The notes beneath the pieces are model-generated. The model ran no database searches, had not been told where the DNA came from, and was given only the letters and a program-made list of their open reading frames with translations. A stretch of 64,000 nt of DNA from Aquipseudomonas alcaligenes (GTDB taxonomy: Bacteria; Pseudomonadota; Gammaproteobacteria; Pseudomonadales; Pseudomonadaceae): positions 62,001 to 126,000 of the forward strand of contig NZ_QJRX01000001.1 in the NCBI RefSeq assembly GCF_003205495.1. Reading direction: 5' to 3'. Of this stretch, positions 49,212-57,970 are shown one piece after another. Each line of letters opens with the position of its first letter. The first letter of the stretch is position 1. Position numbers and translations under genes: made by a program.

Positions 49212-49879
49212 CAGCCGGCCTCCCCGTCGCCGATCAGTCGGCCGCGTTGCAAGGTCAGCATGCGGTGGCGCATGCGCGCGATCAGGGCCAGGTCGTGGCT
49301 GGCGATCAGGACCGTGGTGCCGAGGCGGTTGATGTCCTCGAACACCCCCATGATCTCCGCGGCCAGGCGCGGGTCGAGGTTGCCGGTGGGTTCGTCCGCC
49401 AGCAGCAGGGCCGGGCGGTGCACCACCGCGCGGGCGATGCCGACGCGCTGCTGCTGGCCGGTGGACAGGTCGGCCGGGAACTGCTCGGCCTTGTCGGACA
49501 GCGACACGCGCTCCAGTGCCGCGCCGACCCGCTTGGCGATGTCCGGCTTGGACAGGCCGAGGATCTGCAGCGGCAGGGCGACGTTGTCGAACACCGAGCG
49601 GTCGAACAGCAGCTGGTGGTTCTGGAACACCACGCCGATCTGCCGGCGCAGGAAGGGAATCTGCGCATTGGTGATCTGCGCCAGGTCCTGGCCGGCCAGC
49701 AGCAGCTTGCCGCTGCTCGGCCGCTCCATCGCCAGCAGCAGGCGCAGCAGGGTCGACTTGCCGGCTCCGGAGTGGCCGGTGACGAAGAGGAACTCGCCGC
49801 GGCGCACGCGGAAACTCAGTTCGTGCAACCCGACATGGCCGTTGGGATACCGCTTGCCGACCTGCTCGAATCGAATCAT
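49211..49879 (-). CDS. ftsE: cell division ATP-binding protein FtsE
   Basis: 222 aa ABC ATPase: Walker A GHSGAGKST (~36-44), Q loop, signature LSTGQQQRV, Walker B LLLADEPTGNLD and H-loop SHD are all intact. It powers the FtsEX complex that activates peptidoglycan hydrolysis at the septum. Its ATG overlaps the ftsY stop by 4 bp, giving ftsY-ftsE-ftsX tight coupling. Confidence 0.97.
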   Translation of the reverse strand: MIRFEQVGKRYPNGHVGLHELSFRVRRGEFLFVTGHSGAGKSTLLRLLLAMERPSSGKLLLAGQDLAQITNAQIPFLRRQIGVVFQNHQLLFDRSVFDNVALPLQILGLSKPDIAKRVGAALERVSLSDKAEQFPADLSTGQQQRVGIARAVVHRPALLLADEPTGNLDPRLAAEIMGVFEDINRLGTTVLIASHDLALIARMRHRMLTLQRGRLIGDGEAG

Positions 49880-51270
49880 CCCTGTTCCTTCTCTGCAAAG
49901 AGTGCCTGGACGAAATCCTCGGCGACGAAGGTGCGCAGATCGTCGATGCCTTCGCCGACGCCGATGTAGCGGATCGGCAGGCCGAACTGCTTGGCCAGGG
50001 CGAAGATCACCCCGCCCTTGGCGGTGCCGTCAAGCTTGGTCAGGGCCAGGCCGCTGAGGGCCACGGCCTGGTTGAACTGCTTGGTCTGGTTGATCGCGTT
50101 CTGCCCGGTGCCGGCGTCCAGCACCAGCAGCACCTCGTGCGGCGCGCTCTCGTCCAGCTTGCCGATGACCCGACGGACCTTCTTCAGCTCCTCCATCAGG
50201 TTGTCCTTGGTGTGCAGGCGCCCGGCCGTGTCGGCGATCAGCACGTCGATGCCGCGCGCCTTGGCGGCCTGCACCGCGTCGAAGATCACCGAGGCGGAGT
50301 CGGCGCCGGTGTGCTGGGCGATCACCGCGATCTGGTTGCGCTCGCCCCACACCTGCAGCTGCTCGACGGCGGCGGCGCGGAAGGTGTCGCCGGCGGCGAG
50401 CATGACCTTCTTGCCCTCGCCCTGCAGCTTCTTGGCCAGCTTGCCGATGGTGGTGGTCTTGCCGACGCCGTTCACGCCGACCACCAGGATCACGTAGGGC
50501 TGCTTCTCGGCATTGATCAGCAGCGGCTGCTCGACCGGCTTGAGCAGGGCACCCAGCTCTTCCTGCAGGGCCTTGTACAGCGCGCCGCTGTCGGCCAGCT
50601 CCTTGCGCGCCACGCGCTTGGTCAGGCTGCCGATGATGGCGCCGGTGGCCTCGACGCCGACGTCGGCGGTGAGCAGGCGGGTCTCCAGTTCCTCGAGCAG
50701 GTCGTCGTCGATCGCCTTCTTGCCGAGGAACAGGCTGGCCATGCCCTCGCCCAGGCTGGCGCTGGTCTTCGACAGGCCCTGCTTGAGGCGGGCAAACCAG
50801 CCGCCCTGGTTGTCGCCGGGCTTGCTCTGCTCGACCTGCGGCGCGGCCACCGGCTCGGGCTGCGGCTCGGGCTGCGCGGGCTGCTCATGAACCGGGTGGG
50901 TGACTTCGCTGCCGACGTTGAGGCGAAAGCGCGAGAAGGCCGGGCGCGCCGCCTCATCCGCCGCGGCGGGCGCCTGGGCACTGGCGGCAGGCTCGATGGC
51001 GGCTGGCGCGGGTGCGACGGGCGGCACCACCGCTGCGGGTTCGGCCACGGCCGGCGCCGCAGGCACCTCAGCGGGGGCGACTTCGAGCGCCGCAGGCACA
51101 GGCGCGGCAACCGGCTCCGCAGGGGCAGCGGCCGCCTCTGCCACGGGCGCAGGCGGGGCCTGCTCGGGCGCTGCCGCGCTGTCCTGCGGCTTCTTGCGCA
51201 GCCAGCCGAACAGGGATTTCTTCTCGCCGGGTTGTTCGGGCGAGGGCTTGTCGTCTTGGGAACCGAACAT
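49876..51270 (-). CDS. ftsY: signal recognition particle receptor FtsY
   Basis: 464 aa. An N-terminal acidic/Ala/Pro-rich region of about 140 residues (membrane-targeting A domain) is followed by the helical N domain (~165-250) and the GTPase G domain with the G1 [30 protein letters not shown] and [10 protein letters not shown] motifs. It docks SRP-ribosome complexes at the membrane. First gene of ftsY-E-X. Divergent from the BLUF gene. Confidence 0.98.
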   Translation of the reverse strand: MFGSQDDKPSPEQPGEKKSLFGWLRKKPQDSAAAPEQAPPAPVAEAAAAPAEPVAAPVPAALEVAPAEVPAAPAVAEPAAVVPPVAPAPAAIEPAASAQAPAAADEAARPAFSRFRLNVGSEVTHPVHEQPAQPEPQPEPVAAPQVEQSKPGDNQGGWFARLKQGLSKTSASLGEGMASLFLGKKAIDDDLLEELETRLLTADVGVEATGAIIGSLTKRVARKELADSGALYKALQEELGALLKPVEQPLLINAEKQPYVILVVGVNGVGKTTTIGKLAKKLQGEGKKVMLAAGDTFRAAAVEQLQVWGERNQIAVIAQHTGADSASVIFDAVQAAKARGIDVLIADTAGRLHTKDNLMEELKKVRRVIGKLDESAPHEVLLVLDAGTGQNAINQTKQFNQAVALSGLALTKLDGTAKGGVIFALAKQFGLPIRYIGVGEGIDDLRTFVAEDFVQALFAEKEQG

Positions 51271-51569
51271 GAGTCATCTCAAAGGAGGCCGGCCTGAGGC
51301 CCGCCCCGAAATAGCTAGCCATGAGCCTTGCCGGGCTCACTCTGGGTCACCGTGCCTGGCGCAACCTTTCGCTGCAGGCCGACAGCTGTACCGGAACGAA
51401 GCGGAGCTGGCACGACACGAATCTGGGCAGGCGACTTTATCACTTTAGGCGCGCCCCGCGCAGCGTTAGCTGAGTCGCCCGGGCGGCGACGCCGAGAATG
51501 CCAGCGCAAGGCGGTGGGCGGGATGACTGAGGCGAGAAAACCAGTACAGGAAAAATGCAGTCGTGATTT
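51271..51569. other. gap upstream of ftsY and of the BLUF gene
   Basis: About 300 bases with no credible ORF. It should hold the ftsY promoter on the minus strand. I see no repeat in it apart from the paired TTGTACAA box at its right edge, described separately. Confidence 0.6.
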
Positions 51570-51590
51570 TTGTACAAGAAAATTGTACAA
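51570..51590. promoter_or_regulatory. paired TTGTACAA boxes upstream of the BLUF gene
   Basis: TTGTACAA, GAAAA, TTGTACAA: each half is itself a palindrome, so the pair is both a direct and an inverted repeat (TGTACA-N7-TGTACA). It lies 52 bp upstream of the BLUF start. The shape fits a dimeric regulator such as MerR-family light regulators (LitR/CarH type), but that link is inference. Confidence 0.65.
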
Positions 51591-51642
51591 CTCAAGCATC
51601 ATGGACCACCGTACCGCCCCCGAACACTGCGAGGTTGTAGAT

Positions 51643-52077
51643 ATGCTCGTTCGCCTTACCTATGCCAGCCGCGCACTGAATGGCGTCTCTTCACAGCTGA
51701 TCCGCGAAATTCTCGAAGTTTCGCAACGCAACAACCCCCGTCGCGGCCTGACAGGCATCCTCTGCTGCAATGCGGACACCTTCCTGCAGGTACTCGAGGG
51801 ACCACGGGCCGCGGTGAACGAGCTGTACAACAGCCTGGCTCACGATCAGCGCCACAAGGACCTCACCGTGCTCGACTACGCCGAGATCAGCGCCCGCCGC
51901 TATGCCGGCTGGAGCATGGGCTGGGCCGGCGCCAAGCAGGCCAATCGCGAGCTGTTCCTCAAGTATTCCTGCAGCGACCGCTTCGACCCGTTCAGCATGA
52001 GCGCCCTGCAGATCGCCGGCCTGCTGCAGGAGCTGGAGGCCGGCATCAGCGCCATCAACCCGCCCGCCATCGAGTAG
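51643..52077 (+). CDS. BLUF-domain blue-light photoreceptor
   Basis: 144 aa, made of a BLUF domain (~1-95) and a C-terminal helical extension of about 50 residues. The flavin-site residues align in spacing with AppA: Tyr7, Asn31, Gln49, Trp90 and Met92 correspond to Tyr21, Asn45, Gln63, Trp104 and Met106. It should bind FAD and show the BLUF photocycle; short BLUF proteins signal by protein interaction. ATG 51643 was preferred since GAGGT is correctly placed; an ATG at 51601 adds 14 residues. It lies between ftsY and the M16 peptidases, and is not part of the conserved block there. Partner unknown. Confidence 0.9.
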   Translation: MLVRLTYASRALNGVSSQLIREILEVSQRNNPRRGLTGILCCNADTFLQVLEGPRAAVNELYNSLAHDQRHKDLTVLDYAEISARRYAGWSMGWAGAKQANRELFLKYSCSDRFDPFSMSALQIAGLLQELEAGISAINPPAIE

Positions 52078-52195
52078 CGCCCGCACCGGAGGCTGCGATG
52101 CGCATCGCGGCCTCGTGGCCCGGATGGGGTATCCTGACGCCCCATCGCCAACGGGTGGACTCGTCGCCCGGGCTACCAAACAGGACTGATCATCC

Positions 52196-53560
52196 ATGAA
52201 TGTCACTGTCCGCCGTGTCCTCGGCGCGGCTCTGAATCTGCTTTGCCTGCCCCTGGCGGCCATCGCCGCCGAACCCCAGGCCACCCATGAATTCCAGCTG
52301 GACAACGGCCTCAAGGTCATCGTCCGCGAGGACCACCGCGCCCCCGTGGTGGTCTCCCAGCTCTGGTACAAGGTCGGCTCCAGCTACGAGACGCCCGGCC
52401 AGACCGGCCTGTCCCACGCCCTCGAGCACATGATGTTCAAGGGCAGCCGCAAGCTCGGTCCCGGCGAGGCCTCGCGCATCCTGCGCGAACTCGGCGCCGA
52501 GGAAAACGCCTTCACCAGCGACGACTACACCGCCTACTACCAGGTGCTGTCGCGCGACCGCCTGGCCGTGGCCTTCGAGCTGGAGGCCGACCGCCTGGCC
52601 AGCCTGCGCCTGCCGGCCGACGAGTTCGCCCGCGAGATCGAGGTGATCAAGGAGGAGCGCCGCCTGCGCACCGACGACAAGCCGACCTCGCTGGCCTACG
52701 AACGCTTCAAGGCCCTGGCCTACCCGGCCAGCGGCTACCACACCCCGACCATCGGCTGGATGGCCGACCTCGAACGCATGACCGTCGAGGAACTGCGCCA
52801 CTGGTACCAGGCCTGGTACGCGCCGAACAACGCCACCCTGGTGGTGGTCGGCGACGTCACCCGCGACGAGGTGCAGGGCCTGGCCCAGCAGTACTTCGGC
52901 GCCATCCCGCGCCGCGACGTGCCGCCGGCCAAGGCGCCGCGCGAGCTGGCCGAGCCCGGCGAGCGACGCCTCACCCTGCACCTCAAGACCCAGCTGCCGA
53001 GCCTGCTGATGGGCTTCAACGTGCCCGGCCTGGCCACCGCCAAGGAGGCCCGCCAGGTGCATGCCCTGCGCCTGATCGCCGCGCTGCTCGACGGCGGCTA
53101 CAGCGCGCGCCTGCCGGCGCGCCTGGAGCGCGGCGAGGAACTGGTGTCCGGCGCCTCGGCCGGCTACGACGCCTTCCAGCGTGGCGACAGCCTGTTCCTG
53201 CTCTCCGCCACCCCCAACGTGCAGAAGGGCGTGACCCTGGAGCAGGCCGAGGCCGGCCTGTGGCGCCAGCTGGAGGACCTCAAACAGAACCCGCCCAGCG
53301 CCGAGGAGCTGGCGCGGGTGCGCGCCCAGGTGATCGCCGCGCTGGTCTACGAGCGCGACTCGATCACCAGCCAGGCCACCACCATCGGCTCGCTGGAGAC
53401 CGTCGGCCTGTCCTGGACCCTGATGGACCAGGATCTCGCCGCCCTGGAGGCCGTGACCCCGGCCGATATCCAGCAGGCCGCGCGCACCTACTTCACCCGC
53501 TCGCGCCTGGCGGTCGCGCATATCCTGCCCGAGCAAGCCCAACAAGGAGTACAGCCATGA
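52196..53560 (+). CDS. M16-family zinc metallopeptidase
   Basis: 454 aa with a signal peptide (AIAA, ~24), so it is periplasmic. The inverted zinc motif HALEH with the distal Glu in the EIEVIKEERR segment is intact, so it should be catalytic. Insulinase-family enzymes of this type degrade peptides or process envelope proteins. Its stop overlaps the start of a second M16 gene (ATGA). The pair lies between ftsY and rsmD as in P. aeruginosa. Confidence 0.93.
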   Translation: MNVTVRRVLGAALNLLCLPLAAIAAEPQATHEFQLDNGLKVIVREDHRAPVVVSQLWYKVGSSYETPGQTGLSHALEHMMFKGSRKLGPGEASRILRELGAEENAFTSDDYTAYYQVLSRDRLAVAFELEADRLASLRLPADEFAREIEVIKEERRLRTDDKPTSLAYERFKALAYPASGYHTPTIGWMADLERMTVEELRHWYQAWYAPNNATLVVVGDVTRDEVQGLAQQYFGAIPRRDVPPAKAPRELAEPGERRLTLHLKTQLPSLLMGFNVPGLATAKEARQVHALRLIAALLDGGYSARLPARLERGEELVSGASAGYDAFQRGDSLFLLSATPNVQKGVTLEQAEAGLWRQLEDLKQNPPSAEELARVRAQVIAALVYERDSITSQATTIGSLETVGLSWTLMDQDLAALEAVTPADIQQAARTYFTRSRLAVAHILPEQAQQGVQP

Positions 53561-55035
53561 ACGAGCGCAACGGCCTGCGTTACGGCCTGCTCGGCCTCGG
53601 CCTGGTCCTGCTGATCGGCCTGCTCGCTCTGATCGCCAGCCGCAGCGCCCAGGCGCCGGCGCCCGCCACCGAGCCCGCGGCCCAGCTGCAATCCCTGGCC
53701 GCCCTCAACGGCCAGGCGCCGAGCAGGCGCACCCTGGAGATCCAGCAGTGGCAGACCGCCGAGGGCGCCAAGGTGCTGTTCGTCGAGGCGCGCCAGCTGC
53801 CGATGTTCGACCTGCGCCTGACCTTCGCCGCCGGCAGCAGCCAGGATGGCGGCGCGCCCGGCCTGGCCACCCTGACCAACGCCATGCTCAACGAGGGCGT
53901 GGCCGGCAAGGACGTCAGCGCCATCGCCGAGGGCTTCGAGAACCTGGGCGCCCAGTTCGGCAACGGCGCCTACCGCGACATGGCCATCGCCAGCCTGCGC
54001 AGCCTCAGCGCGCCGGCCCAGCGCGAGCCGGCGCTGCAGCTGTTCGCACAGGTGGTCGGCCAGCCGACCTTCCCCGAGGACTCGCTGGCGCGGATCAAGA
54101 ACCAGCTGCTGGCCGGCTTCGAGTACCAGAAGCAGAACCCCGGCAAGCTGGCCTCGCTGCAGCTGTTCGAGCGGCTCTACGACGACCATCCCTACGCCCA
54201 CCCCAGCGAAGGCACCGAGCGCTCCATCCCGGCAATCGGCAGCACCCAGCTGCGCGCCTTCCATGCCAGGGCCTACGCCGCCGGCAATGCGGTGATCGCC
54301 CTGGTCGGCGACCTCTCGCGCGCCGAGGCCGAAGCCATCGCCGCGCAGGTCTCCGCCGCCCTGCCCAAGGGCCCGGCGCTGCCGCGCATCGCCCAGCCCG
54401 AGGAACCCACGGCCGGCCCCAGCCATATCGAGTTCCCGTCCAAGCAGACCCACCTGCTGCTGGCCCAGCTCGGCATCGACCGCCGCGCGCCGGACTATGC
54501 CGCGCTGATGCTGGGCAACCAGATCCTCGGCGGCGGCGGCTTCGGCACCCGCCTGATGGAGGAGGTGCGCGAGAAACGCGGGCTGACCTACGGCGTGTAC
54601 TCCGGCTTCAGCGCCATGCAGGCGCGCGGCCCGTTCATGATCAACCTGCAGACCCGCGCCGAGCTGAGCCAGGGCACCCTGCAGCTGGTGCAGGACATCC
54701 TGCGCGAGTTCATCGCCCAGGGCCCGACCCAGAAGGAACTGGACGACGCCAAGCGCGAGATGCTCGGCAGCTTCCCGCTGACCACCGCGAGCAACGCCGA
54801 CATCGTCGGTCAGCTCGGCGCCATGGGCTTCTACGACCTGCCGCTGACCTACCTGGACGATTTCATGGCCGAGACCCAGGCCCTCGGCGTCGAGCAGGTC
54901 AGGGCCGCCATGGCCAGGCACCTGGACGTGAACAAGCTGGTGATCGTCACCGCCGGCCCTACGGTCGCGCAGCAGCCGCTGCCGCCGCCCACCGCCAAAC
55001 CAGCCGAGCGCCCCGCCGGCCCGCCGGAGCACTGA
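53557..55035 (+). CDS. M16-family protein lacking the zinc motif
   Basis: 492 aa with an N-terminal helix and an Ala/Pro-rich linker, then an M16 fold in which the HxxEH motif is replaced by a GAPGLATLTN stretch, so it should not bind catalytic zinc. The C-terminal half still has the family's GGGGFGTRLMEEVREKRGLTYGVYS. Such inactive subunits pair with an active M16 subunit, here the product of the upstream overlapping gene. Its stop overlaps the rsmD start (TGATG). Confidence 0.9.
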   Translation: MNERNGLRYGLLGLGLVLLIGLLALIASRSAQAPAPATEPAAQLQSLAALNGQAPSRRTLEIQQWQTAEGAKVLFVEARQLPMFDLRLTFAAGSSQDGGAPGLATLTNAMLNEGVAGKDVSAIAEGFENLGAQFGNGAYRDMAIASLRSLSAPAQREPALQLFAQVVGQPTFPEDSLARIKNQLLAGFEYQKQNPGKLASLQLFERLYDDHPYAHPSEGTERSIPAIGSTQLRAFHARAYAAGNAVIALVGDLSRAEAEAIAAQVSAALPKGPALPRIAQPEEPTAGPSHIEFPSKQTHLLLAQLGIDRRAPDYAALMLGNQILGGGGFGTRLMEEVREKRGLTYGVYSGFSAMQARGPFMINLQTRAELSQGTLQLVQDILREFIAQGPTQKELDDAKREMLGSFPLTTASNADIVGQLGAMGFYDLPLTYLDDFMAETQALGVEQVRAAMARHLDVNKLVIVTAGPTVAQQPLPPPTAKPAERPAGPPEH

Positions 55036-55622
55036 TGCGCAAGCCCAGCCCCACACCCAAGCACGGCGGCAGCGGCCAGCTGCGCATCATCGCCGGGCAA
55101 TGGCGCTCGCGGCGCTTCGCCTTCCCCGAGGGCCCGGGCCTGCGCCCGACCCCGGACCGGGTGCGCGAGACGGTATTCAACTGGCTGATGCCCTATGTCG
55201 AGGGCGCCCGCGTGCTCGACTGCTTCGCCGGCAGCGGCGCCATGCTGCTGGAGTCGCTGTCGCGCGGCGCCGCCAGCGCCCTCGGCCTGGACCTCAACCC
55301 GCAGTCGGTGGCGGCCCTGCGCGGCCACCTGGGCAGCCTGGGGTGCACGGCCGGCCAGGTGCAGCAGGTCGACGCCCTGCGCTACCTGGAAAGCCAGGTG
55401 GCGACCCCCTTCGACCTGGTGTTCCTCGACCCGCCCTTCCACCAGAACCTGCTGGCCCCGGCCTGCACCCTGCTGGAGGAGCGCGGCTGGCTGGCCCCGC
55501 GGGCCTGGATCTACTGCGAGAGCGAGGCCGCGCCCTCGGCCCTGGGCCTGCCGGGCAACTGGCGCCTGCACCGCGAGAAGCAGGCCGGGCAGGTCTACTA
55601 CTCGCTGTGGCAGCGCGGCTGA
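55035..55622 (+). CDS. rsmD: 16S rRNA (guanine966-N2)-methyltransferase RsmD
   Basis: 195 aa. Begins with basic residues, then LRIIAGQWRSRR and LRPTPDRVRETVFNWL, followed by the SAM motif LDCFAGSGAMLLE and the catalytic DPPF motif (FLDPPFHQN). Methylates G966 of 16S rRNA. It overlaps the M16 gene by one base and is followed by a small gene two bases later, so it is in the same operon. Confidence 0.96.
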   Translation: MRKPSPTPKHGGSGQLRIIAGQWRSRRFAFPEGPGLRPTPDRVRETVFNWLMPYVEGARVLDCFAGSGAMLLESLSRGAASALGLDLNPQSVAALRGHLGSLGCTAGQVQQVDALRYLESQVATPFDLVFLDPPFHQNLLAPACTLLEERGWLAPRAWIYCESEAAPSALGLPGNWRLHREKQAGQVYYSLWQRG

Positions 55623-55623
55623 G

Positions 55624-55860
55624 ATGGCCCGCCGCCCCTCGCCGCTGCGCGACTTCATCTACGACAACCTGCTCTACCTGCTCCTGGCCCCGCTGGCGCT
55701 GGCCCTGCTGCTGGCCGAGCAGGAAATCGGCCTGAGCCTGTCCCGGCGCATCCAGGAGCCCTCGGCGGGCCTGACCCTGGGCCTGGCGACGCAGCGGGCG
55801 ATTGCCCTGCTAGTGCTGATCTACAGCCTGCGTCGTCTTTGGCTCGGCCAGCGCCGCTGA
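55624..55860 (+). CDS. small membrane protein after rsmD
   Basis: 78 aa, starting one base after the rsmD stop. Two hydrophobic segments (~12-32 and ~52-70) with basic ends. No known motif; presumably an inner-membrane protein translated with rsmD. The ATG fits well with the tight spacing. Confidence 0.65.
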   Translation: MARRPSPLRDFIYDNLLYLLLAPLALALLLAEQEIGLSLSRRIQEPSAGLTLGLATQRAIALLVLIYSLRRLWLGQRR

Positions 55861-55942
55861 GCGGGCATTCGTCCGGCCAATGGTGCTTCCGCTTTGCCGG
55901 CGTAGGCCCTAGCCTGAGACTTTCGGCACGACTGCAACCTCC

Positions 55943-56926
55943 ATGCACGACGACTTCCAACCCGCCTGGTGGCTACCCGGCCCGCACCTGCAGACCCTGT
56001 TCGGCGCCCTGTGCCGCACCCCGCCGCGCCTGCAGCGCCAGCGCGAGCGCCTGTGGCTGGACGACGGCGACTTCCTCGACCTCGACTGGCACGGCCCGCA
56101 CGAAGCCGAGGCGCCGCTGGTCCTGGTGCTGCACGGGCTGACCGGCTCGTCCGCCTCGCACTACGTGCTCGGCCTGCAACAGCAGCTGGCCGCGCGCGGC
56201 TGGGCCAGCGTGGCGCTGAACTGGCGTGGCTGCTCCGGCGAGCCCAACCTGCTGCCGCGCGGCTACCACTCCGGGGTCAGCGAGGACGTGGTCAGCGTGG
56301 TGCGCCACCTGCAGGCGCAGCGGCCACTGGCGCCGCTGTACGCGGTGGGCTACTCGCTGGGCGGCAACGTGCTGCTCAAGTACCTCGGCGAGAGCGGTGA
56401 GGACTCCGGCCTGCAGGCGGCGGTGGCGGTGTCGGTGCCGTTCCGCCTGGATCACTGTGCCGAGCGCATCGACCGCGGCTTCTCCAAGGTCTACCAGGCG
56501 CATTTCATGCGCCAGCTGGTCGCCTACGTGCGCGACAAGCAGCAGCGCTTCAGCACCGAGGGCCACCACGAGCGCCTGGCGGCGCTGCAGCAGCTCGGCC
56601 CGCTGCAGGGCATGCGCACTTTCTGGGACTTCGACGGCCGCTTCACCGCGCCGCTGCACGGCTATGCCGACGCCGACGACTACTACCGGCGCGCCTCCAG
56701 CCGCTTCTACCTGGAGCGCATCCGCACCCGCACCCTGATCATCCAGTCCAGCGACGACCCCTTCGTCTTCGCCCACAGCGTGCCACCGGCCCACGAGCTG
56801 TCGACCAGCACCCGCCTGGAGCTGCACCAGCAGGGCGGGCACGTCGGCTTTATCGGCGGCTCGCTGCGCCAGCCGGAGTTCTACCTGGAGCGGCGCATCC
56901 CCGCCTGGCTCGCCGACGGGCGCTAA
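55943..56926 (+). CDS. YheT-family alpha/beta hydrolase
   Basis: 327 aa. The family pattern is present: PGPHLQTLFG at the start, LVLHGLTGSSASHY (oxyanion region), the nucleophile elbow YAVGYSLGGN, and late Asp (SSDDPF) and His (GGHVGF) of the triad. YheT-like hydrolases are soluble; the substrate is unknown. The stop overlaps the HlyD-like gene stop by 4 bp, tail to tail. Confidence 0.92.
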   Translation: MHDDFQPAWWLPGPHLQTLFGALCRTPPRLQRQRERLWLDDGDFLDLDWHGPHEAEAPLVLVLHGLTGSSASHYVLGLQQQLAARGWASVALNWRGCSGEPNLLPRGYHSGVSEDVVSVVRHLQAQRPLAPLYAVGYSLGGNVLLKYLGESGEDSGLQAAVAVSVPFRLDHCAERIDRGFSKVYQAHFMRQLVAYVRDKQQRFSTEGHHERLAALQQLGPLQGMRTFWDFDGRFTAPLHGYADADDYYRRASSRFYLERIRTRTLIIQSSDDPFVFAHSVPPAHELSTSTRLELHQQGGHVGFIGGSLRQPEFYLERRIPAWLADGR

Positions 56927-57963
56927 TCGGCCCAGGCGTCGAGCCAGCCCCAGCGGTGCGGGAAACGCGCGACCAGGCCGAGGCGATCGACACGCCAGCG
57001 CGGCGGCAGCTCGCCGAGGATGCGCGCCTGCAGGCGCAGGTGGCGGCTCGGCGCGCTGAACGCCGGCTGCAGCTCGGCCGGCACCGCGATGCTGTCCTCC
57101 ACCTGGCGTACCACCTCGGCCGGCAGCCGGCTGCCGTCGGGCAGCAGCAGGCTCAGGCGCTGGCCGGGCAGCGCATACTCGGCGTGGCGCGGATCGAGGT
57201 AGATCCACAGCTGGACGGCGTCCGGGCGCTGCTGGCGCAGCAGCAGGGTGCCGGGGCCGACGTTCTCGCCCTCGGCCACCAGCACCTCGCTGACCACGCC
57301 CGCCTCCACCGCGCGCAGGCTCAGGCCCTGCAGCCGTGCCAGCAGCCAGGCACGTTCCAGCTCGCGCTGCTGCAGGGCGCCATCCTGCGGGGCCTGCACG
57401 GCCAGGCGCTGGTCGAACTGCAGCAGGTCAAGGCGCCGGCGGTCGAGTTCGTCGCGCGCGGCCTGCTCCTCGCCGCGGGTCGCCGCGCCGGCGGCACGCA
57501 GGGCCTGCAACTGGGTCAGGCGCTGCGCCGTGCTGTCCTGCAGGCGCAGCAGGGTGTCGCGCTCGCGCTGCAGCAGGGCGCTCTGCTGCGCCGTGGCGGC
57601 GGCCACGGGCTGTGCCGGCTCGGCCAGCAGGGCCAGGCGCGCGCGCCACTCCGGGTTGTCCAGTTCCAGCAGCGGCTGCCCGGCCGCCACCCGTTCGCCG
57701 GGGCGCACCAGGATCTGCCGCACCTGGCCGGGCTCGCGGGCACGCAGCTCGCTGGCGGGCAACAGCAGCTGGGCCGGCGCCTCGATCAGCCAGACGCTCA
57801 GCAGGGCGCGCCCGACCAGCCACAGCAGCGGACTGGTGACGGCCAGCAAGATCAGGTACCAGCGCAGCTTGAAGGCCAGGCGCTTGCCTGGTGCGTAGAG
57901 CACCTTGAGGCCCTGCTCGCGGGTCGGCTGCTGTTCTTTCGGGCTGCTGAAACGGATCTTCAT
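56923..57963 (-). CDS. HlyD-like periplasmic adaptor of the exopolysaccharide operon
   Basis: 346 aa. One membrane helix near 33-58, then the adaptor layout: lipoyl-like half (REPGQVRQILVRPGERVAAGQPLLEL region), long coiled-coil (~110-205), second lipoyl half (VEAGVVSEVLVAEGENVGPG) and a beta-barrel domain. It resembles the periplasmic part of Alg44/HlyD proteins but has no PilZ domain. It is the last gene of the four-gene operon and ends 4 bp inside yheT. Likely role: link between the glycosyltransferase membrane complex and the TolC-like channel. Confidence 0.85.
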   Translation of the reverse strand: MKIRFSSPKEQQPTREQGLKVLYAPGKRLAFKLRWYLILLAVTSPLLWLVGRALLSVWLIEAPAQLLLPASELRAREPGQVRQILVRPGERVAAGQPLLELDNPEWRARLALLAEPAQPVAAATAQQSALLQRERDTLLRLQDSTAQRLTQLQALRAAGAATRGEEQAARDELDRRRLDLLQFDQRLAVQAPQDGALQQRELERAWLLARLQGLSLRAVEAGVVSEVLVAEGENVGPGTLLLRQQRPDAVQLWIYLDPRHAEYALPGQRLSLLLPDGSRLPAEVVRQVEDSIAVPAELQPAFSAPSRHLRLQARILGELPPRWRVDRLGLVARFPHRWGWLDAWAD

Positions 57964-57970
57964 GAAGGGC

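Noticed and set aside
51601..51643. Upstream ATG of the BLUF gene
   Set aside because: The downstream ATG has a well-placed ribosome site and gives residue spacing that matches other BLUF proteins.
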